Below, piece after piece: positions 8,901 to 15,149 of a stretch of DNA of 36,134 nucleotides; positions within the stretch are counted from its first letter, which is position 1, and the number at the start of each line of letters is the position of its first letter. Both the position numbers and the translations under genes were made by a program. This DNA comes from Candidatus Hodarchaeota archaeon (lineage in GTDB: Archaea > Asgardarchaeota > Heimdallarchaeia > Hodarchaeales > YT1-039). The DNA lies in contig JAEOTF010000160.1 of NCBI GenBank assembly GCA_016840025.1, positions 1 through 36,134 of the forward strand, in the 5' to 3' direction. The notes under the pieces are model-generated. The model had not been told where the DNA came from. It saw nothing but the letters and a program-made list of their open reading frames with translations, and did no database searches.

Positions 8901-10284
8901 TTACTTCAGGTAACAGAGCATAGTTTAAAATAGGAGCCACAAGGTCAGAAAAAATAATATGCACATTCTTTATTCCAGTAGCGATAATGTCATGAACACT
9001 ATCATTGTTCAAATCCACAGCCTTGATTACTCCCACTTCTCCAATTGTAAGGCTTGTATGAAATATTTTCCTAGTAATACCATCTATGAAGCTAATCTCC
9101 CCCTTTACTGTACCAGTTACTAAATCCAAGGTAGAGTCATTGTTCCAATCACAGAGGGAAAGAGAGGAGATAATTGCCGAGGCTGTGCTTGTATCAATTG
9201 TAGAGCCTGTAGAGCCATTAAGAAAATAGATAGTCTCATTAATTCCGCCTACAATAAGATCTGGGGTACTATCATTTGTCCATTCACCTACAGCCAATGT
9301 ATTAATCATGAATCCTAAATCTGAGCTACTAAACAGTATAGTCCCTGTAGAACCATTTATAAAATGTACAACACCGTTAATCCCGCCTGCTGCAACATCT
9401 GGTATAGAATCATTATTAAAATCTTCCACAACAAGGGTATGAATAGCTCCCAGACCGTCAATTTTGGAAATTTCCTGACCATTAGTACCATTAAGAATAA
9501 CAATTCCATCTGCGGTTCCTGCGACAACATCTAGAGTGCTATCATTGTTAAAATCAGCTGCAGCTAGGGTGTGAACGAATCCAGAGGTATCATTGTTGTA
9601 AAGTACAGAACCATTAACCCCATTAAGGAAGAATACGGAGCTATTATCTAATCCAACTGCAATATCAGATACATTGTCAGCATTCCAATCACCCACAGTT
9701 AAAGCAGTAACATTGGCAAGATTCGTATTGTTAAAAAGCGTATTACCCGAAGATCCATCGATAAAGTACACCCCTTCCATAGATGTCCCTATTGCGACAT
9801 CTGGAGTGTCGTCATAATTCCAGTCACCTATAACAAGTGAATTGATCATATTAAAAGTTTCACTAGTGTAAATTATCTCTCTTGTAGTAACATTGAGGAA
9901 ATATACAGTAGAAGAAGAGCTAGCAATGATATCTGGGACAAGATCATCGTTAAAACCAATCACTTTTAATTCGGAAATAGTTTCAGGGACATCAGTGATA
10001 ACTAAAGATGAAATTGGATGTATATCTGAAGAAAAATCGATCTTTTTTGATATAAGATAATCTTGTTGTTGAGTGGGTAATCTAGAAAGGGAAGATAACG
10101 CTATTTCTCTCTTTGATGAGATATCTATTTCCTTTCTATCATTCTCAATCTCTTCTATTTCGATTGTGCTATTGCTTCCACCCACGAAACCATGGATACG
10201 AGCTATGCTTACTAATAAAATAAGAATTAACACACTAATAAGAATAAATTTTGATAAATTTATCTTTAATACGATTAACTTCAT
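5962..10284 (-). CDS. Giant secreted double FG-GAP/VCBS propeller protein with 7TM C-terminus
   Basis: 1440 residues. Residues ~10-33 form a signal peptide or anchor. Residues ~85-455 hold eight FG-GAP/VCBS repeats of the form 'DWNNDSTPDIxxG...xFINGxTG', whose D-x-N-x-D-x-x-x-D core is the known calcium-binding loop of integrin-alpha-type blades. An Ig-like domain follows (~455-545), then eight more repeats (~550-940), then two beta-sandwich domains (~950-1150). Seven membrane helices lie near 1170-1186, 1203-1228, 1232-1255, 1271-1293, 1318-1339, 1380-1402 and 1408-1428. There are many N-glycosylation sequons (NDS, NGS). Two extracellular propellers on a 7TM base suggest a receptor or adhesin. 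The ATG at 10284 has only a weak ribosome binding site. Its TGA overlaps the ATG of the FxLYD gene by 4 nt. The propeller call is firm; the role is inferred. Confidence 0.9.
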   Translation of the reverse strand: MKLIVLKINLSKFILISVLILILLVSIARIHGFVGGSNSTIEIEEIENDRKEIDISSKREIALSSLSRLPTQQQDYLISKKIDFSSDIHPISSLVITDVPETISELKVIGFNDDLVPDIIASSSSTVYFLNVTTREIIYTSETFNMINSLVIGDWNYDDTPDVAIGTSMEGVYFIDGSSGNTLFNNTNLANVTALTVGDWNADNVSDIAVGLDNSSVFFLNGVNGSVLYNNDTSGFVHTLAAADFNNDSTLDVVAGTADGIVILNGTNGQEISKIDGLGAIHTLVVEDFNNDSIPDVAAGGINGVVHFINGSTGTILFSSSDLGFMINTLAVGEWTNDSTPDLIVGGINETIYFLNGSTGSTIDTSTASAIISSLSLCDWNNDSTLDLVTGTVKGEISFIDGITRKIFHTSLTIGEVGVIKAVDLNNDSVHDIIATGIKNVHIIFSDLVAPILNYALLPEVTTSEEILEFQVIFDEPNIKNILMKYIDETNKTISLFPTKYERTSVTFTIPYFENPILNFWYWANDTWGNVKAEGNETNTFSLPVLQRNIMSNYEQSRDKIHSLVVADFNNDTIPDIAAAVSSGNPSIFFINGATGETQANFSEVLATDEVITKIAEIEWNNGSLPDIVACTSKGYLFIIDSTTGDAIHKLHASTMSINSLTIIDFTQDSIPDIVVGSYGQIHFIDGVTGDMLFTSDIRAGVVEFLTTGILNGDNVPDFVTTSYEESTKRSPGDSMIHFINGATKAELYNYTLSNQEITTLAVSDCNNDFVSDVVVGTSLGDIDIIDGSTGLLYRSIGLTEQIDAIGLYDWNNDAIPEIAVATVANRIFIFDGATGNEIFNAIIFDNIVISDENTKIVIEDLTKDSIPDIVLTKQGWQGIYYIDGFTGEINSIKYDESITSNIILEDFDQNGVVDIVLGDQNGRVFAIQNLILAYTLFSSLESPTTISQGDQVDISVNLFNFYNSPITNAQVNLIAQKTGTNLFYTIGGLDLGNGTYHYAFTTENWIIGEWDLFSTISYSPYESIDLHDYQDWNGNYLPQKQMVVIGEAIPTVTASAEGASYSPGAGILEDVIESSIITLDVKVHDNYAHTLNQDEVNVTVQFIGKNYTVIALDEGDKFGVSLPTKDLKHGTYEMEILLKGSFLESSSHKIEVMIIPQFPSITISTDNLYVIAISTFIFTLILSKGLRMTYARLRSNPERAGWVLNMLMLISSLALVIVLASWYYLLTTTPIWSFMVLLLAIALVLTIFALFFFKIVHSQIISMQFSRRKFYGALIFVLLIAFLLIMVFIIAGEIQWFDYYVVHSQRNLYIFTIPQIYYDIGIIAFTLGFLLIVISTILRTRSNIKHLQEIKQQVREGYYPKHKNYLDSKKGDLLRDHFFLLTRSFVFWYGLIIVTFIFSFEIYEYVPLFAVVLIPAVLAFLIMFRGFIIDVVLDLLWYA

Positions 10285-10342
10285 AATTTACAACCATCAC
10301 ACTGTTTTTTAACTGGGTATAACTCATTAGACTTTTTATAAT

Positions 10343-10365
10343 AGCGTTTCTTAATGACCAACGCT
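10343..10365. repeat. Inverted repeat AGCGTT-n11-AACGCT
   Basis: Perfect 6-bp arms (10343-10348 and 10360-10365) around an 11-nt spacer, 59-81 nt upstream of the start of the FG-GAP/7TM gene. The position suits an operator or a leader hairpin. Arms this short occur by chance, so the call is weak. Confidence 0.3.
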
Positions 10366-10430
10366 TATTATTCTAAATTCTCTGCTATATGAACTTTAGT
10401 ATTCAAATCTTTTATTACTTGCTCATTTTC

Positions 10431-10475
10431 TCAAGTATGACATGTCTGATGCATGATGATATGGTCATCACTTGA
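10431..10475. repeat. Imperfect inverted repeat (11 paired bases, one bulge)
   Basis: TCAAGTATGAC at 10431-10441 pairs with GTCATCACTTGA at 10464-10475 with one unpaired C. The 22-nt loop itself contains ATGCAT. It could be a structured leader, a transcription terminator of the upstream PEF-tailed gene, or an operator. No U-tract follows on the minus strand. Confidence 0.35.
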
Positions 10476-10540
10476 ACGAAAAATAAAGGATGTTTCATCC
10501 ATTTTATCTTCTATAGACCTTCCATAAAGACACCAAAAAG

Positions 10541-10660
10541 TCACCTTCTGGGCATATTGTGGTAAATATACAGATCTTTATAGGTTATAGCACTAAAAGA
10601 CCGTTTGGCGTCTATAAACTCAATTGTCCCATCAGCTTAGCTAGTAACAATTTCTTGTAT
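10541..10660 (-). pseudogene. Possible FG-GAP repeat remnant
   Basis: In one minus-strand frame these bases read IQEIVTS, a TAA at 10637-10639, then ADGTIEFIDAKRSF and on to a TGA at 10541-10543. 'EIVxS.ADGTIxFIDA' has the spacing of the FG-GAP blades encoded immediately downstream ('DIVxGxxxGxIxFIDG'). I read it as a decayed blade or gene edge. It is short, interrupted and could be chance. Confidence 0.25.
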
Positions 10661-10868
10661 TATTTATTCGCTATTTTCAATTTTAGGGGTACTTCCGTTG
10701 TTTTGGAAATTACTTAAATCCTAATATAGAACAAACATCCCAACTCTACCTTCTCTTTTGATGAAATCACCTTATGATTAACAGTGGAGTTGTTTTAAGT
10801 GAATGTTCTGAGTTTTTTGTGGTACTAAGGACTGGAATTCGTACATTAGGAGTGTTTAGAAAACGGTC

Positions 10869-11492
10869 TTATTTTCTCTTTCTAACCAAGTAGACGTTCG
10901 CGAGGAATAAACTAGCAAGAACAACAAGGATAGGTGCTAGGGAGTTGAATTCGGGCGTAGCAGGACCGGAAAGCGCGAACGCGTCAAGATAAACCTCATT
11001 CATGTCAAGGGAAGGATCGATAGCGAAGCCGACAACTGCCTTAGCGGCATCACCAGGGGCGGTATGATTCACAGAAATCTCAGTATAGGAGAATATGTCA
11101 GTATATATTTCAGATGCCTGACTACCCGTTTTAGAATCATCAGACTTCAGGAATTGAATATAGAGATAGAAATTAGTATCTGCTGTACTATATACCCAAG
11201 CAGTCAAATCTAAATTACCACCAGCACCAATACCCGTCACGGTTTGAGAGTAATTGGACTCGATCGCACGAGAGGATTTCTTCACAACGAAATTGTAATA
11301 GAGATGATAAGAACCTTCATGGGCGTTACCATCGTTGATAGGAAAACCAGGCATACCTGACTCTAGAGTCCAGCCGTTCGTATTACCGGTTTCAAAACCA
11401 CCGTTAGTAAGGCTAGCAGCAAGAGGACTAGCTACCACAGTGGACACGAATAACGAACTGAACAAGAGAACGAAGAAGAAACATATTTTCAA
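10869..11492 (-). CDS. Secreted beta-sandwich protein with PEF-CTERM-like sorting tail
   Basis: 207 residues. A signal peptide spans ~1-28 (ICFFFVLLFSSLFVSTVVASPLAA). Next comes a domain opening with LTNGGFETGNTNGWT, the typical start of secreted carbohydrate-binding-like jelly-roll domains. Near the end are LDAFALSGP and the C-terminal tail TPEFNSLAPILVVLASLFL..RKRK. A PEF motif, a hydrophobic helix and a short basic end make the tripartite signal known as PEF-CTERM, processed in some archaea by an archaeosortase; no sortase gene is in this window. The start is a TTG at 11490-11492, backed by a strong AAGGTGG ribosome binding site about 7 nt upstream. The gene appears less AT-rich than its neighbours, with more CG dinucleotides, which may mean a different origin. 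Likely a cell-surface protein; ligand unknown. Confidence 0.8.
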   Translation of the reverse strand: MKICFFFVLLFSSLFVSTVVASPLAASLTNGGFETGNTNGWTLESGMPGFPINDGNAHEGSYHLYYNFVVKKSSRAIESNYSQTVTGIGAGGNLDLTAWVYSTADTNFYLYIQFLKSDDSKTGSQASEIYTDIFSYTEISVNHTAPGDAAKAVVGFAIDPSLDMNEVYLDAFALSGPATPEFNSLAPILVVLASLFLANVYLVRKRK

Positions 11493-11500
11493 ATTTAATC

Positions 11501-11507
11501 CACCTTT
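11501..11507 (-). promoter_or_regulatory. Strong ribosome binding site supporting a TTG start
   Basis: AAGGTGG on the minus strand, about 7-8 nt before the TTG at 11492. No in-frame ATG precedes the signal-peptide core, so this site supports TTG initiation. Confidence 0.5.
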
Positions 11508-11607
11508 ATTTTATGGTTTTAAGATTCTTAAGACAAAATTTGTTCTAGGAAGAAGGTGAATTGAGATTGTTAATAAAGAATTAGAAATTAAAAGAAGGGA
11601 AAAGAAG

Positions 11608-11709
11608 ATGGAAGCTCCACCAGTTACTCCCAAGTTACCCAATAGTTGTGTTGATTGGAGCAAAGTCCAACTATTTCCCATAGAGCGTAGTATGTCGGAA
11701 GCCTCTTAA
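11608..11709 (+). CDS. Possible small plus-strand ORF (33 residues)
   Basis: ATG at 11608 with purine-rich GAAGGG about 10 nt upstream, reading MEAPPVTPKLPNSC..DWSKVQLFPIE to a TAA at 11707-11709. The frame stays open upstream for about 15 further lysine/glutamate-rich codons. It lies between two minus-strand genes and its stop overlaps the end of the bactofilin-like gene by four bases. The composition looks protein-like, but 49 open codons are common by chance in AT-rich DNA and I recognise no family. Confidence 0.2.
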   Translation: MEAPPVTPKLPNSCVDWSKVQLFPIERSMSEAS

Positions 11710-12401
11710 TCTTTTACACAATCTGCATTATTTTTTAAAATAATATTTTCTGAGGTAATCTTACCTACATGACGGACTCCGTTAAGAATAACCTCGTCAG
11801 CTTCAATAGCGACATCAATTTCTATAAAAGATGTTCTTTTTGAAGAGCTTACAAGGTCGATAATTTTTCCAACAAATCCGAAAAAGCCCTCATCACGGCT
11901 TGTAATTTCAACTCTAGGCGCTTTGAGAACTCTTGCCTGTATAGGATTTATAGTATCCCCTGTATTGGAAATTCTGATGACAATTTCGTCCAGAGCCTCA
12001 ATGGAATCTTCAACCTCAACTGGACCATGAATTTTGATTGATCCTCCTTTAAATGCGTGGGCGGTGAAGGGACCATTAACTTGAAGGTACTCTCTCACAT
12101 CAATGGCTTTTCCTACTCTTAATGGACCATTTATTTTGCTCCAATTGAGCTGAGCAGTTCCTTTTATGGTAGCTGGACCATTTACCTTAAGAAAATCCCC
12201 AGATAAATCCCCTTCAACAATTAATGGACCGTTGGTTTTTGTAGAATTTGTTGTCAAATTTCCACGAATCTGTGCAGGTCCGAATGTACGTATTGAGTGA
12301 ACGTGAAGATTGCCCTGCGCAGTTAGGGGACCAAAAGAAGATAAGCTTTCTCCTTCATTTATATAGTCACTATCGATAGTTAGGGGACCAAATTTTCGCA
12401 T
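11706..12401 (-). CDS. Bactofilin-like beta-solenoid protein (polymer-forming cytoskeletal type)
   Basis: 231 residues, with no signal peptide or membrane helix, so cytoplasmic. Eight [FNH]-G-P turns occur at residues 5, 24, 41, 58, 75, 92, 110 and 126, each followed by beta-strand patterns such as NGPLIVEGDLSGDFLKV. The 16-19 residue period fits a right-handed beta-helix of the bactofilin or 'polymer-forming cytoskeletal' type, a family known to self-polymerise into filaments in bacteria. Residues ~140-231 continue as beta-rich sequence with less obvious repeats. The ATG at 12401 has an AAGGAG ribosome binding site about 7 nt upstream. The gene lies 99 nt after the Ig-like membrane protein and may scaffold the surface proteins from inside. 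The solenoid is clear; the family and polymerisation are inferred. Confidence 0.7.
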   Translation of the reverse strand: MRKFGPLTIDSDYINEGESLSSFGPLTAQGNLHVHSIRTFGPAQIRGNLTTNSTKTNGPLIVEGDLSGDFLKVNGPATIKGTAQLNWSKINGPLRVGKAIDVREYLQVNGPFTAHAFKGGSIKIHGPVEVEDSIEALDEIVIRISNTGDTINPIQARVLKAPRVEITSRDEGFFGFVGKIIDLVSSSKRTSFIEIDVAIEADEVILNGVRHVGKITSENIILKNNADCVKD

Positions 12402-12500
12402 CCTAGGAACTCCTTCGGATATTACTAAATATCCATGTTCTTGATAAGATTTGCTATGGATTAGAAAAAAGGGAAATAAAAGGATGTATGAATGGAGAGG

Positions 12501-14918
12501 TTATAGAGAAGCTAAAACGTTATTCAATATAGTATAAGAGAGATAAAAGACAGGAATCATGAGTGTGCCCAAGACTTTTGCATAAACCTTCATATAACCG
12601 ATCTTCCTTTTCTCAAGGGTACTCATCAGGTAGCTTCCGATAATATAGTCTATCTTTGTTTCCGAAGTAAGTTGGGCAGAGTCCTCAAAGTATTTCTCAG
12701 CGAAATCGACATTCTTGGCGGTATAAGTCTCAAGCATATCAGCTTGTTCCTTTCTAACGTCGGATTCAATGAGTTCAATGGGTATCACGGTAATTAGAAT
12801 CAAAATCGCTATTAATATTAGGAATTCAATGAAATCACTGACCCACCAGTCGGTAGTGATCAGGAAAATGACGTTCGCAATAAAGAAGAAGCCTAAAGAT
12901 AAAGTGATCTTGTTCCCAACACCCACCAAATCTTTGAGTCTATCTTCAATTATAATTGTGTAAAGATTCTTGTATTCACGCTGGAGGGTATAAATCCTCA
13001 TGAAGTTAAGGTACATAACCAGACTATAGAAGACACAACCAAAAATGTACCATTCAAGGGTCCATACTAAAGTTGTCAAGATATGCACTAGTGGGTTAAT
13101 GTAGACATATTCGGGATCATTCAGATCTAATAATGCGTAATAGCCGTCATATAAGATGAAAGGAGCAGCAACAATCAACCCCCGCCAATTACTGATTAAC
13201 CGATCTGTTTGTTTCTTGAGTTCGGACTCGGGTTCGTCTATTAGTTTGGGAATAGATGATAAAGCACTACGTAAGGCATTTCCCACAACCCAGATCATTA
13301 CAAAGTGGGCAAATAGAAAGATCGGCGTATTAATCATATCTCTACCCCAGCCTTCATTAGAAAAGTCCAGATAGTACTCTAGATTCTCATTAGAGGTACC
13401 AGTCATATCAAATCCATCGAATTCTATAAAGGCAAAGATATATCCAAGAACATATACGCCAATACTAAAAAGCAACATTAACAGGAAAGCTAGGATAGCA
13501 TTACCACGTTGGAATATAAAATCAGTCCAATATCGACGATGACGAATATAAGTATCAATATCGAACTCTTCAGCTTCAATGGGTTTTCTGTCAAAAATAT
13601 ACTTATTTGCTCCGAAAGACACCGCCAGAAATGCGCCAATTATGATAATAGCAAAAATAATGAATTCCGTCATATATGATGGAGCTACATATTCAAATTT
13701 GGGGTCATCGAGAAAATTATCACCGTAGTCTTCTTCTGTTGTTGTGGTCGTAAATTCATAGACAGGAATTATTTCTACGAGACCATACTGCCCAAAATCA
13801 TCTACATCTGATATAGTGATCTTGATAAAGTCTTCACCTGCCTTGGAAACAATTTCTGAAGTCACAGCGGTCCAATTACCGTCATCTTCGGAGTAATAGT
13901 ACACGGTAATATCTTCAGCGTTTATTCGCGTATCTTTGATACTATAAGTCAGTTCAAGTGTTGAAAAAGGCATAGCCGATTCTGAATAGATAGCTAGATC
14001 CACAAAAGTGTAATCCAGCGGGTTTAACCCTGATTCATTTCTGAATTGAATTGGCACTGTAACTTGCTCGACATCGAGCCAAAAAACTTCACTAACATCA
14101 CTAATATTTAGAGACAGCCCGTAATCATCAATTTCACGAGTCGAAGTACCAGTAGAGATTTCAAGCCCCGTCTTTACAACCAGACCGACTATGGTCTCAT
14201 TTGTCACATATCCTGGTTTTGAAGCAGTTACAGTAATCTCCCAAGGACCTGGGGAAAGACCTAGAGATGCACTGAGCTCTATTACGCCAAAATTATCGGG
14301 GATGATTTCGGAATGTATTAATTCAGTTTCCTCTGTGTATTGATGTTCGACAACAGCAGTAATATTCGTTCGTTCAACATCATACCCTACTTCCACTCCA
14401 CCATCTAGAAATGCTGTTATAGTAACTATAAGGTCGGTTGATCCACTTTCTGTGATTGTAATGTTTGAGAGAGAAGATTCAATCGCTAATTGGGGGAAGA
14501 TGACAGGGAGTTGAAATTGATCATCTGTCATGGAACCATTATTGAAGTTAACGATAGCATTTAAATTCAAAGTTGTCTGATCTTGCTTTGTAACATTAAC
14601 TGGGATAGTTCCGGTATAAAGTGCCTCGGTAGAGTTGTCAAAAAGATAAGATAGAAGTACTTCGTCACCACTATCAATGTTCGCCAGAGTTACGTTTTTA
14701 ACGTTAGTTTTTTCGTTAAGTGGAATACCTACAATTATATCTAATTGGTTATCGGTTACTACTTCCTCAGCATCATATTTTAAGTTAATTAAGAAGTCAT
14801 TAGATACCTTAGAAGGAGAATTTACCATTAACCCCCCTACCATTACTATATTCAATAACATTAGTGTGAATACAGTACTTGCTAAAACTAAATTCAGTAA
14901 TCTCAGTTTAAACATCAT
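12501..14918 (-). CDS. Secreted-domain/multispanning membrane protein with Ig-like ectodomains
   Basis: 805 residues. A signal peptide or anchor lies at ~5-32. Residues ~35-400 are an Asn/Thr-rich ectodomain with several beta-sandwich modules, including one like a carbohydrate-binding or Ig fold (GPWEITVTASKPGYVTN) and a segment YSIKDTRINAEDITVYYYS. A Thr/Glu linker follows (TTTTTEEDYGDN). At least seven membrane helices lie between ~418 and 800, with cytoplasmic-looking charged loops (KPIEAEEFDIDTYIRHRRY). The architecture (extracellular beta domains, then a polytopic base) mirrors the FG-GAP/7TM protein in this locus. The start is ATGATG at 14918/14915, 5 nt after GGTGAT. The upstream DNA shares a block with the SBBP gene. 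Function unknown. Confidence 0.85.
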   Translation of the reverse strand: MMFKLRLLNLVLASTVFTLMLLNIVMVGGLMVNSPSKVSNDFLINLKYDAEEVVTDNQLDIIVGIPLNEKTNVKNVTLANIDSGDEVLLSYLFDNSTEALYTGTIPVNVTKQDQTTLNLNAIVNFNNGSMTDDQFQLPVIFPQLAIESSLSNITITESGSTDLIVTITAFLDGGVEVGYDVERTNITAVVEHQYTEETELIHSEIIPDNFGVIELSASLGLSPGPWEITVTASKPGYVTNETIVGLVVKTGLEISTGTSTREIDDYGLSLNISDVSEVFWLDVEQVTVPIQFRNESGLNPLDYTFVDLAIYSESAMPFSTLELTYSIKDTRINAEDITVYYYSEDDGNWTAVTSEIVSKAGEDFIKITISDVDDFGQYGLVEIIPVYEFTTTTTEEDYGDNFLDDPKFEYVAPSYMTEFIIFAIIIIGAFLAVSFGANKYIFDRKPIEAEEFDIDTYIRHRRYWTDFIFQRGNAILAFLLMLLFSIGVYVLGYIFAFIEFDGFDMTGTSNENLEYYLDFSNEGWGRDMINTPIFLFAHFVMIWVVGNALRSALSSIPKLIDEPESELKKQTDRLISNWRGLIVAAPFILYDGYYALLDLNDPEYVYINPLVHILTTLVWTLEWYIFGCVFYSLVMYLNFMRIYTLQREYKNLYTIIIEDRLKDLVGVGNKITLSLGFFFIANVIFLITTDWWVSDFIEFLILIAILILITVIPIELIESDVRKEQADMLETYTAKNVDFAEKYFEDSAQLTSETKIDYIIGSYLMSTLEKRKIGYMKVYAKVLGTLMIPVFYLSYTILNNVLASL

Positions 14919-14997
14919 TCTATCACCGATAATACCAATGAACCATCATTTCAGGATAACGGAGATTGTTATTAAAAGAGTTGTTGTCTCTCACAGT

Positions 14998-15006
14998 ATT
15001 ATAAAG
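14998..15006 (-). promoter_or_regulatory. Candidate TATA box (CTTTATAAT)
   Basis: CTTTATAAT on the minus strand resembles an archaeal TATA element, 80-88 nt upstream of the start of the Ig-like membrane protein. It directly follows the conserved upstream block at 15010-15076. The implied 5' leader would be about 55 nt. Confidence 0.35.
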
Positions 15007-15009
15007 TAG

Positions 15010-15076
15010 TGGACTTTTGTGGGGCTTGGAATGATCACTGTAGTTTCTAGTAGCCTTATTCTACCAACTGCTAATG
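15010..15076 (-). promoter_or_regulatory. Conserved upstream block, copy 1
   Basis: About 70% identical (47 of 67 by my hand alignment) to 26401-26467. Both blocks begin exactly 92 nt upstream of the annotated start codon of a minus-strand surface-protein gene. The shared minus-strand core starts CATTAG, Y, AGTTGGTA, and many of the differences are transitions. It may be an activator site or leader element common to both units. Confidence 0.45.
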
Positions 15077-15097
15077 TTTAGGTAGCTGATACCTAAA
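15077..15097. repeat. Perfect 8-bp inverted repeat TTTAGGTA-GCTGA-TACCTAAA
   Basis: Arms at 15077-15084 and 15090-15097 around a 5-nt loop. It lies 53-73 nt beyond the stop of the PKD/TSP3 gene and abuts the conserved upstream block of the next gene. It could be a terminator hairpin or an operator. The symmetry is exact; the role is inferred. Confidence 0.4.
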
Positions 15098-15149
15098 TCC
15101 AGTATTAACATCCAGTCTACTGTTGAAGGGATATTCTAGTAAGATTCTA

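Larger units (their letters stand above)
10285..10868. other. 584-nt gap with promoter, inverted repeats and possible decayed coding remnants
   Basis: No intact gene of more than about 45 codons. The minus strand contains a stretch that translates like an FG-GAP blade but carries an internal stop (10541-10660). In another frame a 46-codon open stretch, including KVTFWCLYGRSIEDKMDETS, runs to a TGA near 10440. Two inverted repeats lie nearer the downstream gene (10343-10365 and 10431-10475). It presumably contains the promoter of the 1440-residue gene, but I could not single out a TATA box. Confidence 0.4.
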
